DNA of 64,000 nt from Antennarius striatus (GCF_040054535.1 NC_090782.1:20119001-20183000), one strand, 5' to 3'; positions 27,701-39,664 are shown, counted from the stretch's first letter. The notes: a model not told the origin generated them from the letters alone. A program made the numbers and translations.

Positions 27701-30700
27701 AACACGCACCCCAACCCCCACCCACCACCCCTGCAGCGACCCCATTTAGTTGTCGCTTTCTGCGCATTAGTGTGCGGTTGAGAAAGTTTGTCATTGTGCG
27801 CAAGTTTCCTCTGTTCCCGGTGAATGGGGGGGAATAAGGGTAATCTGCGCGTTAATTGTTCTTCGTTAATTGAAGGTGACGTTGGAATCCCTGGCCTCCC
27901 GGGAGGCGGTCAGCGGAGCTCTCAGGGGCTCAGCGCCGTGCAGAGAGGCCTGCTGCAGGGAGCGGCTGATGGGGCGCAGCGCGTAAAGCAGGGCAGCCAG
28001 AGCTTCGCTTGAAGCCAAAGGGACTGGGTTTGAAAACGCGATTCCAGTGCAAACGCTACAATCCTTCAGGATAGCTTTATTATTATTATTATTTTTAAAT
28101 GTTTTTTTCTTGTACATTGCAGCCGCAATGTACATTTAAAAAAACGTATATAAGAAAATCCACACAAAAAAGATAGAAAAATGGATTCAGATTATTGCTT
28201 TGTAGTCATTTAAGAAGCACCATAGATAATAGATGTCAGTGGAATAAACTGCTGATAGTTGCTTTAAATATATTAATTGCCATCTGAGTGCCACAATGCC
28301 TTTTTTGATTCTTTAATGCCCCATTGGGATTTTTAAAATGTGAAAATTTCTAATTCATGATTCTTTTAAGGCCTTACAATATTCAAACTGGCCCATAAAC
28401 TAACACAATAAAAAATGACTCAAAATAAAATTCAGTTGAATTCTGAATTAGGAAACAACTGGAAGATTTGCTCTCCTTACTTCCTCCTTTATAAACCGCT
28501 CACGTGTGTTGTCCTGAAATATCACAAATACAATGATTATTCCGTTTTTTCTTGTCATGTCAGATTGTCTGGGATTATATATTGTTCTGTGGATCAGGAG
28601 AACCATATTCATGACAAATAGAATGAGTCTGGGGTATTCTTTCAGCTTCAGCGAGCACATTCATGTTAGTTCCCACCAGGGAAAGGTGTGGGTCTGCTGA
28701 GTATTACACACCAGTCTGGAAAGTTTGGTCTTGCTTGGCTATAGAGACCCCTAGTGGGTAATATCAAGTGAAACATATCAGTGAAAGCTAGAACACAGTG
28801 AGTAAAGATGTCTATGACTGCAATATTAATGTATTAATGGTGCGTTTAAGTGTATGAATAAGAAGTTTTGGATGAAAGCAAACATGAATTAAGCCATAAA
28901 ACACACCATAACGTGATGTTGCAGAATGAAAACGTTCCATAGTATCAGACGTGTGGCTGCATTATTTAAAACTATTCATAATTTAACCCGATAGTATTTT
29001 TTAAAGGGTTTGCACCACATCCTTACAATGATCTGTTGTCTGACTTTATTCAATATTTTATCAGCCAGTGAGAAAAACAACAGGTCAGTGTTTCAGGAAG
29101 AACCCAAAAATCAATACAACCCACTATATGGTATAGGATGTGTATCCTTTGCAGGCTGGATCTGCTCTTGTCTAGCAGTAAAGAAAAAATGTGAGTTCTT
29201 AGACATGTGCTGGATGTCATAGGAAAATCAAATCCAAACCACGTGCTCATTAATCTCGAGAGTATTTATTTATCACTAGAAAAATTGTCTCAGATCGAAA
29301 TGCAATTATTCAAAAATCGAATTTGTAAAACCAGATGACATTGAAAAAAGGTGTTGAAAAATTTACCCTATAATATAACACATAATTTATCCAAATTACA
29401 TTAAGTGGACCTGTTTTCATATTGCATCACTTTGAACATACAGGATTAAACTACAAACAAATGAGGCCCATTAGGTTTATTAAACTCGGTCCCAGCACAT
29501 CTTAAAATGGATTGTTCAGCTCTTTTTGAAGCCTAATAATAGATTCTATCTAAACCATGATAATCACATCCAATGCATTACAATATATACAGTATAAAGA
29601 GGTTAAATCAGTTTATCAGTCAATGACTTTCTTCAGTGTTGCCTATTTATTTTCCAATTTTGTGCTTTAAATATACCAGACTTTATTTATTTATCATGAT
29701 TGCTCATAAGAAAAAAGTGATTCAGTGGAAAGGTATGACTTTTCCACGAAGGGTCAAACATGTGCGACAGCGATAATTTCATTCTAAGCCATAATTGTAT
29801 GTTTTCCACCTCTCCAATCCCACGTTCAAGTAAATATTGAGCTTGAAATGTAAAGCCACACATCATGAGTGACAGCTGCAAATAATTACATTCAAGCAGT
29901 TTCCTGTTTTGAATGCCATTATCTGGATAACGGTTCTGGGGATCTGCTTCAAGAAAATAAATTCAGAGCAGCGAAAAATGAATTCAGACCTGAATGATAG
30001 CTGTTACTGAATGCATTCCGGTGCAGGGTGGAACTTGCCCTGCAGTTGTCTCTAAGCCACCTCCTGTGTTCTGCTCTTTGCCCTCACAGGCTGCAATGAG
30101 AACGACACCGATCACTTGGACCGGGACCAGCAGTCCTACGCTCCGACACAGAAGACCAAACGCATGCGGACCTCCTTCAAGCACCATCAGCTGCGGACAA
30201 TGAAATCCTACTTTGCCATCAACCACAATCCAGATGCCAAGGACTTAAAGCAGCTGGCCCAGAAAACAGGCCTGACTAAGAGAGTTCTACAGGTAAGCAG
30301 AGAGTCATTCCTTTTACTGATCTGATCACTCCATTGCCTGTGTCTGCACCCCCCCCCACTGCCCCCTCTCATTTCACATCTATGTTATCATTTAAGTCAT
30401 CCCTTTGGTTTTGTTGGTTTGGTCCATTTAATCATTAGATGTATATCCCAGGGGTTCTTATCTGACATTTGATAGATTCTTAAATGTTAATTTTTGGTAA
30501 AGAAAGGAGGGAAATCGTCTTCAGCATAGTGTCAAACTGTAGCTGATTATTAATAATGAGAGTGCACATTTATTTTTATTTGTAGAGCAGTAAAGGGTGC
30601 AATTAACTCTTACGGATAAAACTAATCAAAAGGAGAAGAGTATTTGTTTTTATTTGCTCTTAAAATCCACATTCTTACATTCAGTGTTGAAGAGCTAACT

Positions 30701-31162
30701 TGTTTCAATGTTACAGCCCCATAAGCTCAAATTAATGTATGAAAAATGCCATATAAAAAATTTATTTGCACAAGGCAAGGGGACCTTGATTTCGTATAAG
30801 AACTATGATCACTTGATATGTAATCTACTGTACGAATGATTTGATACTTTCTTTTAAAATTAATCATAAAATCAAAAAGTAAAAGCCACACTGGGATTGG
30901 TTTGCAGGTTTGGTTCCAAAACGCAAGAGCCAAATTCAGAAGGAACGTTTTGCGACAGGAGAATGGAGGTGTTGATAAGGCTGATGGCACCTCACTCCCT
31001 CCACCCTCATCTGACAGTGGGGCCCTGACCCCCCCCTCCAGCACGGCCACACTAACAGACCTGACAAACCCCTCTATCACTGTAGTGACCTCCGTCACCT
31101 CTAGTTTGGACAGCCATGATTCGGGGAGTCCTTCGCAAACTACTTTGACAAACCTTTTCTAA
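24096..31162 (+). CDS. lhx9: LIM/homeobox protein Lhx9, five coding exons, 399 residues
   Basis: The exons 24096-24275, 25184-25386, 26353-26711, 30090-30292 and 30908-31162 join to 1,200 bases with all phases matching. LIM1 has zinc ligands C73, C76, H94, C97, C100, C103, C122 and D125; LIM2 has C135, C138, H157, C160, C163, C166, C185 and H188. A basic KGRPRKRKSP linker follows. The homeodomain is at 270-329 with W317, F318, N320 and R322 (positions 48, 49, 51, 53). The tail ends SPSQTTLTNLF, as in LHX2/LHX9. The N-terminus (MEVVGCK, AMLFHGISGDHIQGIMEEME) separates LHX9 from LHX2. LHX9 is a nuclear transcription factor needed for gonad formation and acting in limb, forebrain and spinal cord; its LIM domains bind the LDB1 cofactor (family knowledge). 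Length agrees with about 397 for human. M22 (24159) has a better initiation context than M1 and may also be used. Confidence 0.98.
24276..25183 (+). other. lhx9: lhx9 intron 1
   Basis: 908 bases, AT-rich, GTAAGA to TCTGACCCAG. It contains an (ATT)n array at about 24738-24780. No other feature seen. Confidence 0.9.
24738..24780. repeat. (ATT)n trinucleotide repeat
   Basis: About a dozen ATT units in lhx9 intron 1. Confidence 0.9.
25184..25386 (+). CDS. lhx9: lhx9 coding exon 2: LIM domain 1 (residues 61-128)
   Basis: It begins TMPSMSPEKPALCAGCGG and ends KEDYY plus two bases of an Arg codon, with donor GTAAGA at 25387 (phase 2). All eight zinc ligands of the first LIM domain are in this one exon. 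Confidence 0.97.
25387..26352 (+). other. lhx9: lhx9 intron 2
   Basis: 966 bases. It contains a short (AAC)n run near 25577-25596 and a poly(A) run at 26205-26222. No exon or mobile element recognised. Confidence 0.9.
26353..26711 (+). CDS. lhx9: lhx9 coding exon 3: LIM domain 2 and basic linker (residues 128-248)
   Basis: It starts by completing Arg128, then RFSVQRCARCHLGISASE, and ends PSYNT plus the first base of Gly248, with donor GTGAGG. It carries LIM2 and the KGRPRKRKSP nuclear-localisation-like segment. GC content is markedly higher than in the introns on either side. Confidence 0.97.
26712..30089 (+). other. lhx9: lhx9 intron 3, with candidate conserved elements
   Basis: At 3.4 kb this is the longest lhx9 intron. 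It contains an imperfect GT array (27497-27546) and a CpG-rich patch (about 27820-28020) holding TTCGTTAATTGAAGG and GC-rich palindromic words. A homeodomain- and TALE-motif-rich stretch (about 29690-29940, with TAATTA-type words and TGAGTGACAGC) lies near the end. No additional exon recognised. Confidence 0.6.
30090..30292 (+). CDS. lhx9: lhx9 coding exon 4: homeodomain helices 1 and 2 (residues 248-315)
   Basis: It begins by completing Gly248 then CNENDTDHLDRDQQ, carries KTKRMRTSFKHHQLRTMKSY, and ends TGLTKRVLQ with donor GTAAGC, phase 0. The junction VLQ/VWF cuts the homeodomain just before Trp48. This is the point at which the alternative last exon at 33487 can be joined. Confidence 0.98.
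30293..30907 (+). other. lhx9: lhx9 intron 4
   Basis: 615 bases, GTAAGC to TTTGCAG; AT-rich, no other feature seen. Confidence 0.9.
30908..31162 (+). CDS. lhx9: lhx9 coding exon 5: recognition helix and C-terminal tail (residues 316-399)
   Basis: It starts VWFQNARAKFRRNVLRQENG (homeodomain helix 3), continues with a Ser/Thr/Pro-rich tail and ends PSQTTLTNLF with TAA at 31160-31162. Confidence 0.98.
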   Translation, partial: VWFQNARAKFRRNVLRQENGGVDKADGTSLPPPSSDSGALTPPSSTATLTDLTNPSITVVTSVTSSLDSHDSGSPSQTTLTNLF

Positions 31163-33075
31163 CAGGCTATCTCTAGAAGACTGATTTTTTTATCTGAATT
31201 TTTTTGTTTGTTTTTTCTTTTCTTTTCTTTTTCTTTTATTCAATTTACATTTTATTTTTTTAAGTAACACCTTTAAATCTACCAGAGACAGCTCCTTGGA
31301 ACAGAAAGTGCTGTACTGTGTACACAAACAAGAACAACAAGAGCAAGAACAGCAGCGACCACATTAAAACACGAGGAAATCATTTTAATGTGTAGCATCT
31401 GAACCCGCATTGCAGCCCTGTGTGTAGTTGACTTACAGGATACAGAGATTGATTTTGGATGGGACATTTTTGAAGTTAAAGGCATTACAAATTTGTCATG
31501 GATCCCACAAATCATTGGAAAAAAAAAAAAAAAGCAACCTAAACTTGAAATGGAAAACAATTTGTTTTTTTAATTGATTTGACTTTATTTGTACATTTGT
31601 ATTGAATTCTGATAAAACAAGTCTTTAATTTATGGTTAATTGGTAAAAAAAAAAATTAAAGTAATATGAATATTTTGCCCTCAGAAACTTGTATATGTAT
31701 GCACTGTGTTCGCACTATCCAATTTAAATATTTCTTTTTCTGTTTTGGAATAATTTGGGAAATAAACTTGTAGAATGTTCTGTATATGGATAACCCCAGA
31801 AAACAGACTTTAATTATTTCTGAATGTTTCAGTCATTGAGACTGAGTTGGATGGAATCAGACACTGAAATATCTCACAGAGCTACATGTAAAACGTCTAA
31901 ATTGCATTACGATTATCCAACCATTGCAGCTTGTATGGCAGGTATAGACGCTGAAACCCACACATTCATTCACAACTCTACTGTGATACAGAAAAGGAAG
32001 AAATCTTGCCAACTGTGCAGTAGTGACTGTTCAACATGTGATGTAGTCATATAATTAGAAATCAGAGAGAGAAATTGGGATTGGAGAGCAGTTGTGGACC
32101 CTGTTGTAATCAATTGTTTTCACGACAGAGCACTTTCTCAGATTCGTTGGCCTCATAGATTAACCTCGGTCAAATGCAGAAATCCTAGCAAACATATCCA
32201 TAGATCCACAGTTAAACTTAATTGCACAGTGACAATATACTGCCCAGTGAAAAGTGCATTATTGTTTTTATCATGTTGCTCAGGGTAACGATGTGATTAA
32301 GAAAAAAACAAAAAACGGAATAGGACAGGGGTTGGGGAGAAATTAGGTGGTCGCGATGTTGCAGAATAGATTTGTAGAGCTGACAGAAACATTCAAATGA
32401 CCTCAGATAGGTGGAGTCTTACGAGGCAGCCAGTGGGAAATCATCATCCATGTGTTCTCTATTTTGGCCATTTATGCTTTCTTTAACGACACTTGCCACT
32501 GAACAGACCAAAAACATGTTTCTTCTGGCTGAAGGATAGACAGAAAAGAAAGACAGCAAATCTTCAATGGAGTGACACATTTCATTGTGAGCGTCATCAT
32601 TTGTTCTATTGTAGAACAACGTGACACTCAAAATCTACTTAATGAAGTAGATGCCTAACTCAGTTCTACTATGTGCCTTATGCTATAACTTGGGAGAAAG
32701 TTTGTGAAATTCAGGATATATGTGTTCTTTGTTAACTGATTCACATCCTTTTGACGCCTCACTAGTTTTGTACTGTTTTGCATCTTATTTCCGAAGATCT
32801 TTTTAATGGTGTATCCTGTTAAAAAGGGGGCAGCGATGTCATAGAAAGCATTTATGCACTCTTTCAGATATAGTTGGGTAATCCAAGAACCTTATATATT
32901 GATCTTCGTGTTAATAGTTGAGTACAGTAAGTGTTCTATCAAGATTGTCCATGTTTCCCTGTTTCTTGATAAAGATGGTGTATAGAAACTATTTCCCCTT
33001 AAATATTTATGGACCAAACGGTTGTTATATATCTTATTAAATTTGTGTGAATAAAAATACTTTGTTTTAAATGGG
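31163..33075 (+). other. lhx9: lhx9 3' untranslated region (long form)
   Basis: AT-rich non-coding DNA directly after the stop. AATAAA hexamers at 31761-31766 and 33050-33055 would give 3' ends of roughly 0.6 and 1.9 kb. The second is followed within 30 bases by a TGTTTTAAATGGGTTTTC stretch of the sort that supports cleavage. Which is used cannot be decided here. Confidence 0.55.
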
Positions 33076-33486
33076 TTTTCTCATTACACTTGCCATTTTT
33101 TGTGTTCTATCTTGAATACAATTTTTGTTTATCACATCAACGAATGAGAACGCATTCAGTTATTAATAACCAGCTAAACGTCCTCATTTTTACTTCCATT
33201 TTTAATTTCAATTTCCTATTTTACAATGTTTATGGTTTGCAATGTAATGCCCCATGGATTTGCATCTAAACCCTGCAGTCAAAAATATGAATTTGCTTTT
33301 TAATGCATGAACATGGCTTTAAAATTTCAAACAAAGGAATGCTGCAAAGCATATATTGATTTATAATAAAGTATATATTTATGCATAACATATTGGTAAA
33401 CCTAAAATGAAGTAAGAGTAAATGCAGACCCCTTAAAGCCAGGTTGCTCTGTAGTTAATATATTCTTACTCTATCATTTCTTTCAG

Positions 33487-33543
33487 GGAGAACAAATCTT
33501 GGGGCATTACAGCCATACATCCCGACGTTTGAAAATTCCCTAA
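33487..33543 (+). CDS. lhx9: lhx9 alternative last exon (truncated-homeodomain isoform)
   Basis: Behind an acceptor ending TTTCTTTCAG, the exon reads GEQILGHYSHTSRRLKIP and stop (18 codons and TAA at 33541-33543). Joined in phase 0 to exon 4 it gives a 333-residue protein that lacks homeodomain helix 3 and the Ser/Thr-rich tail. The peptide is nearly identical to the tail I recall for the mammalian LHX9 short (alpha) isoform. In mouse that isoform keeps the LIM domains but cannot bind DNA like the full protein, and may compete for LIM cofactors (family knowledge plus inference). An AATAAA at 33822-33827 followed by TGTGTTGTAAC provides its own 3' end. The exon is too short to stand out as an open frame; recognition is by peptide identity. 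Confidence 0.9.
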   Translation, partial: GEQILGHYSHTSRRLKIP

Positions 33544-33845
33544 AGTATTAACAGAAGGGGAAAACTTTGATGGGAATTCCTCACCATTGAAGACAAAGAC
33601 ATTATTAGGATAAGATGATAGCATACTGAGAACAAATAAGCATACTAAGCAACATAAAACACTGTTGTAGTTGCAAATGTACAACAGATGAGTGTTTTTA
33701 CAAAGTTTGTCCTGAGTGTTTGAACCCATCATCGGAGGAGACCCCACAATGTATGATATTTATGATACCAATGTGAAAGAAAATCTTTCTGTACTGGAAT
33801 GGTAAATGCACAAAAAATGACAATAAAATGTGTTGTAACATAGTA
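33544..33845 (+). other. lhx9: 3' untranslated region of the short lhx9 isoform
   Basis: It follows the alternative stop and ends at a canonical AATAAA (33822-33827) with a GT-rich stretch just downstream. The overlapping minus-strand open frame at 33466-33747 is a shadow of this. Confidence 0.7.
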
Positions 33846-33964
33846 AAAAAAAAAAAAGAAAAGAAAAGAAAAAAACTCACAGAGATGCAGAGGATGTGAT
33901 GAAAAGACAGCAGGCATCCATCACGGCTACAATGTGAAGCATTGATGATATGGATGCTACTGGT

Positions 33965-33989
33965 ACACACACGCACGCGCACGCACACG

Positions 33990-34067
<78 letters not shown>
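33965..34067. repeat. (CA)n microsatellite, imperfect start
   Basis: CACG-containing units pass into a pure CA array. Confidence 0.97.
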
Positions 34068-34068
<1 letters not shown>

Positions 34069-36175
34069 TCCCACTGTATTTCTCCCATGTAACCACAGTA
34101 TATACATTCCCGCAATCTCTCTTTTACTCTATCCACACAGTTGCACACAAACACAAATGCAAACACGCTGCTGCCCTCGAGTCCCCCACTCCCACCCCCC
34201 AAGCCCACGCCCCCCCACCCAAGGATCACCTTTGCTAAATAGAAGTTTTCTTTTGTCACAAGTGTCATTTCGTAAAACACATGGCCTCCTTGAAACTCGG
34301 CAGCAGGATGCCCATCAAACATGATGAGTGTATGAAGAGGACTGCGGAGCTGGAGCTTTGCCATCTGGCTGCACCGAGGGAAGGAAGTGGAAAAAAAAAA
34401 CCCACAAAGCAGATAAAGAAGAGATTCTCATTTTGCATGCGCCACATCATCTTGTTAACAGTTTCCTTGAGCTGTATATTATTTCCTTTGATTCATTGTA
34501 TGATTTGTTGTCAGCTGCAAAATAAAGCATATGGAAATGACAACCCTGATGCCCATATACAGTAGAAACACAGTGGGAAAAATGCTCCTATAGATTATTT
34601 ACCAATGTCAAGAAATGTATACAGCATACATTTTCAGCTCCATTCAACTCACACTTAAATCACTTTTTCACCCAGAAAACTGAACTGCAACATTATATTA
34701 ATGGGATTATAAATTAATGAGCCTTTATAAACACGTAGAGCATGAAGTATAAATATAAGGTTATTTCATTTAGGGTTTTTTTGTTTTTGGCAGAACAGTG
34801 TCTCATTACTCGCTATGAACGCTGGGTATGTATGGCGTGTAAAGGAGGTTCTCTGTGGAGAGAGAAAAGAGAGATAGATAAGACCGAAGCCACACGGGGA
34901 CTAGTAAACAGGCTGGTGTTGAATTCCAACAATGTGGGAAAGCAAACACTTCAGTTGGTCCAAGAGGAAACCTCAGCTGCTGCGGTGGCTGAGCGCTGTG
35001 GCTATGCTCCCTGGATCTGAGGGGAGGATGGCGGATGGGTTGACACCGCAGAGCTATGGGGAGCAGAAACACAAAACAAGCACTGCCTGCCCTGCTCAGG
35101 TTGGAGCTGCAGGATGGAAATTCTGGACAATGTCTGAGCCCTGTGTTGACAAGAATTTGAGGGGTTTGCTGCCTGGCTGCTGGTGACTGGAATGCATCTT
35201 ATCGCTGTTTGTATTTGAAATGCCTGATCAGACTGTGTCTTGCCAAAGGGATTGCATCAGCCTGTTGCTGCTTTTCCATTCAAAAATACAGAGGATGGAT
35301 GAAAAATACAGATAAATGATGTTCCCTTGTAACTTTATTGCATTCGTGTGGCTAATATTGCAGTTAGATAAATCTGATTCCAACCGGAAGTCCTTACCAT
35401 TGCATTAATGTCAATATAAAAAGATGAGAGCATGACTGTCTGTGCAGATACCTCAACAGGTGAGAAAGGAGGGTGTCTGACATCCTGTTTCACCTCTATC
35501 ATCTCCTCCTCTTGCTCAATAACAGCATCTGTGCAACATGACTTCAGAAACAAGGCTGATAGTTCTGCATGTTCTCTGTGATTCTGATACTTGTGGCTCC
35601 ACCAATACATTCTCAGACAGCTGGCTGAGATATTTTCAGTATTTTCACAGTATCAACAAGGACAATGTAAACTCACAGGGGGAGAGAATTATGCTCAACA
35701 GAGTTGGACCACATTCAAGGTCACACAGACCAGTCATCTTTGTGCAGTTAAAAGATTTGAAGATGCAAAACATATAAGGTTATCAGTTGAAAGTTGTGCC
35801 ACTTGAAATTGAAACCTAATTGGTCAAGTCTTCTAGGAAAAACTGTGTTCTCTTAAAATGTCAAATGAGAAACCAGCCTGAAAGATAAGCACTTTACTCT
35901 TCCTGTCACTGCAGAAATATCAGACCAGCTATATTTAACCAAATTAATTTCACAGTTACATTCTGCAGTCGCCAACATCTTGTCAGATTTTGAAGTTAGT
36001 CACAGTTTGCACATGGTTGCAGATGAATCTGGGCGTAAAGACAAATGTGTGTGGATACCTCCAGTCAGTGTGGTTGGCAAAACCTGTAATTCGCATTAAT
36101 TTATCGATCGAGCGATCAGAGAACACAAGAACAGTGTGTCCCTGCAGCTGTGCACACATCTGCGGTCACACATAA

Positions 36176-36180
<5 letters not shown>

Positions 36181-36236
<56 letters not shown>
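36181..36236. repeat. (CA)n microsatellite
   Basis: About 27 CA units, almost uninterrupted. Confidence 0.97.
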
Positions 36237-36237
<1 letters not shown>

Positions 36238-36536
36238 TGACAGGCAATAAGGTCAAAACAAAGTATGGAATGATCACTGAGGTGGAGCTCAGGCCTGCAG
36301 CTTACATGTTTCTCCGATGGTGTTGTTTCCTTAGTCACTGCTTGAGTGTGTGATATTCTGCCAGTTCCGCCTCGCTTCCCACCTTTCATGGCAAGGCACC
36401 TATTTAACCTCAGCTCACACTCACACACCAACAACCACGCAAACACGAATGCACGCTCGCAGCAGGACGCACACAAACATGGACACTGACACACCGGTAC
36501 GTGTCAGAGTGGTGACCATGTGAATGAGATAGAGCT

Positions 36537-36540
<4 letters not shown>

Positions 36541-36609
<69 letters not shown>
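36541..36609. repeat. (GT)n microsatellite
   Basis: Pure TG/GT array of about 34 units. Its complement (CA)n follows 117 bp downstream at 36726-36795, so the two can pair on one strand. Confidence 0.97.
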
Positions 36610-36611
<2 letters not shown>

Positions 36612-36725
36612 CTGAGCCCTGCCCCGCTGGTTGATGTAGTGCAGGTAGACAGATCCTCTGTGCTGAGCTTTTGCCAAGAGAAGGAATACACAAACATTAA
36701 CACACATACGCACGCACGCACGCAC

Positions 36726-36728
36726 GCA

Positions 36729-36795
<67 letters not shown>
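36726..36795. repeat. (CA)n microsatellite
   Basis: Pure CA array of about 34 units preceded by GCAC units (36712-36726). Confidence 0.97.
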
Positions 36796-36798
<3 letters not shown>

Positions 36799-39239
36799 AA
36801 AATACAACACAGTCATTCAAGAACAGAGTTTATGGAGTGATTTAGACAGAAATAATATTCGGTTTTGTCAGTTTTGTCCTTCACATTCCCACATTCTATC
36901 TCTCCTGTGCCTCATTTGCACTCTCCACTCACCATAAATCCTTTGTTGTGCTGTTATTCTATATTTACAGGTATTTCACATCTAAACAACCTTGAAAATA
37001 CTGTGATCAAGGCTGATAACTACCAATCACAATTGCACTTTGAAGACAAAACAACAATAATTAGCCTCAAAATTGAAATGCAGAAATGCACACTACCACT
37101 AAATTTTCCAGAGCTCATGAAGAGCGAGATGACATTTCATACATATAGCTGTAATCCTTTTCTCTTTTTACGCTTTTCCTCTGAGCGGTACATCAGCTGG
37201 AAGCTCATGTGCATTGATTTGGCATGTTTCCCTGTCTGACAGGTCATCTTTGTACTGGTAGAGTGTAACCTCTCAGTTCTTGCTAAACCTTCAGGTGGCA
37301 CGTAGCTCCTCTCTCTTCCATCTGCTGGTCTCTATGAAGTCTGCACCCGATCACAGGAGCTTTGACTGTAGCTTCTGTCTCTACCACACTGCAGTCATGC
37401 CTAACCCCTGAGCCAGATCAACAACACAGAGGGAAATAAAAAAGACATGAGTGAAAACATCAACATTTTCTTCTTTTTAAGTGCTTAAAATGTGCTTTCA
37501 GCCGCTGGGTGCAATATGTCTGCATATTTAGCAATGAAGCCTAAGTTAGAATTGCATTGAAAATTGTATCTTGAAGAAAACAAAAGTGAACCTGTGTGGA
37601 TGTGTTGTATGAATACCACAGGTCTTTATAAAACTATAGTTTCTTAGCCTAATATTAACTGGGAGAGGTTCCATCCCCCTGTGACTCTGCAAAGGACAAA
37701 TGGTTGCAGAAAATGAGGCATAAAACTGTGTTTTTTCTCCATAGACAGTACAAACATATCCCAGTCTAAAGTCCCTGTGGCTGTGGTCACATGCATAAGC
37801 ATAAGTGGCCAAAATATTGAAAATTCCACTAAATTCTCATTTGAATTTACACTCGACACAAGAGATATTTAACACATCAGAGTTAAATGTCACATTTACA
37901 GAAAAATGTCTTAAGCATGTCTATAAATCCAGCTATTCAACCTTTTTCATTTCCCCTGGAGGGAAAGCCCTTTGCTATCCCAGTTACCTGTGAGCAACAG
38001 CAGAAAGTTTGAAGGGGAAGAGAGAGAAATAGATGACAATACTGTTTCATGTGAAAAAATATCCCTGAATCAAAAGGACATCCTTGCTGTTAAATAAACA
38101 ATATCAGCAAAAAGAACACAAAAAGTTTTCTATTGGTTTAAAGCACCAGATCAGTGCAGAGAGCCACTTTTAGAACAATGAAAATTCAACACGATTACTA
38201 AACAATTTTCTACCAAACAGATGTGGAGGCATGCATGTTGAACTAGAGGATCTCTGGGTGCAGCTCCCCTCGCAGACTGATGCATTACTTTTCATCCATC
38301 CATCTAATTATTCCCTCAGAAACCTGAAATTTGAAGATACAAAAGACCATCCCTATCTGTCACTGAGCTCCATTGATCTTATTGAAAGAAAATGTGGGTG
38401 TAGAGGAAACCCAATATAACTCATGCCATTAAATTCCACGCAGCATTATTCACATACAGAATTGACAGATTTCCGTGAGACGTTTCTTTTAATCTTCAAC
38501 TGTTGTTGAAGAAAAAGGGGGGAAAATCCTACACTCCAGGCATACACTCTCCCTCTTTCCATATTTGCAGTGAGGTTAACAAAAAAAGCTACTGAAGTAT
38601 GGAGGGAAAAAAACCCACCAACCCCACCTAACTTGTTGATTATTAACAATAGGGAAGAGAAGAAGACAGATATGTTTCCTATGCATCAGTAGCGTTTGAA
38701 TTGTCAATCTGAAATAAGCACTGAAGCTTTTATCAAAGCAAAGTAAGCTGATCAATTCCCAATGCTCTGGCTGTCCATGCCAGCCATTCTGCAATACCAT
38801 TTTCATCAATAAAGTCTCATGATATTCCCAACTGATTGTGTGTCAATTGGTGTGTATTTTGGATGCATGTGTGGAATTACAGCAAGCAATGTGTGTGAAG
38901 GGTGTGTTGGCTGGCTTTCTCCATCTATCAGGCAGTGATTGATCTTAACTAAGTATATCTTCTCATTACGTTGGACTTTATTTGCACATGCTACCAGTTA
39001 CAAGCCGAATTTTCTTCTATCCCACTACACTTAATTGAAAGATATTGCATTTCTTGTATCAAGTACTTAAAAGTGACTTGATCTCAACCAGCTACAAAAG
39101 CTGGCAAGTTCCCAGCACCTCTTGGTGCAGCCCTAAAAAGTCAAAGTTCAATGTAAATTATTTTTTGTTCAAGCAATAGCAAATCTCATCAGTGAATCTG
39201 AACTAGCCCCATCCTATCAGTCAGGAATGTTGCATCCTC

Positions 39240-39430
39240 ACGTTCCTTGTTGACTGCTTGGGTCACTGGACCAGCAGCTTTCAGTTGTGCCTCAAACTAG
39301 ACTGGCACCAACGAATGACCAGGCCCCCCCCTGTGGCAGCCCCTCAACTTTGGAAAGGTCTCCCCCTCCAGAAGAGGTCGTCAACATCAGCACCAGTGCT
39401 CAATGCGGTTCAAGTATGTTTTCTCTCTGG
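39240..39430 (+). pseudogene. Possible LINE C-terminal relic
   Basis: A plus-strand frame reads PPPVAAPQLWKGLPLQ and, further on, FLSGFS. This resembles the APxLWNSLP segment that closes many fish LINE reverse transcriptases. An upstream stop and the short length make this a weak call. Confidence 0.35.
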
Positions 39431-39661
39431 CTTTTCCTGTTGAGACTCAAATTTTTATCTTTTCTTTGTACAAATATTTGCCACCATTTAAAAATAGTCC
39501 ACTTTGATGCAATACCGTAGTCTTACTTGATCTAAATCTGTGTTAAAAGTGCAGAAGTTGTTTTAATGTACAGTATTCTCAATTTTTGTTATACTTCCAC
39601 AGTGCGCCCCATGTGAGAGCTGCCCGCCGCTCTACCTCCTATTATCTGTATGCCTACAGGC

Positions 39662-39664
<3 letters not shown>

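Noticed and set aside
33942..34364. Several long frames of alternating Thr-His or Cys-Val
   Set aside because: They are translations of CA/GT microsatellites, as are similar frames near 22906, 36410, 39586, 46638 and 56354.
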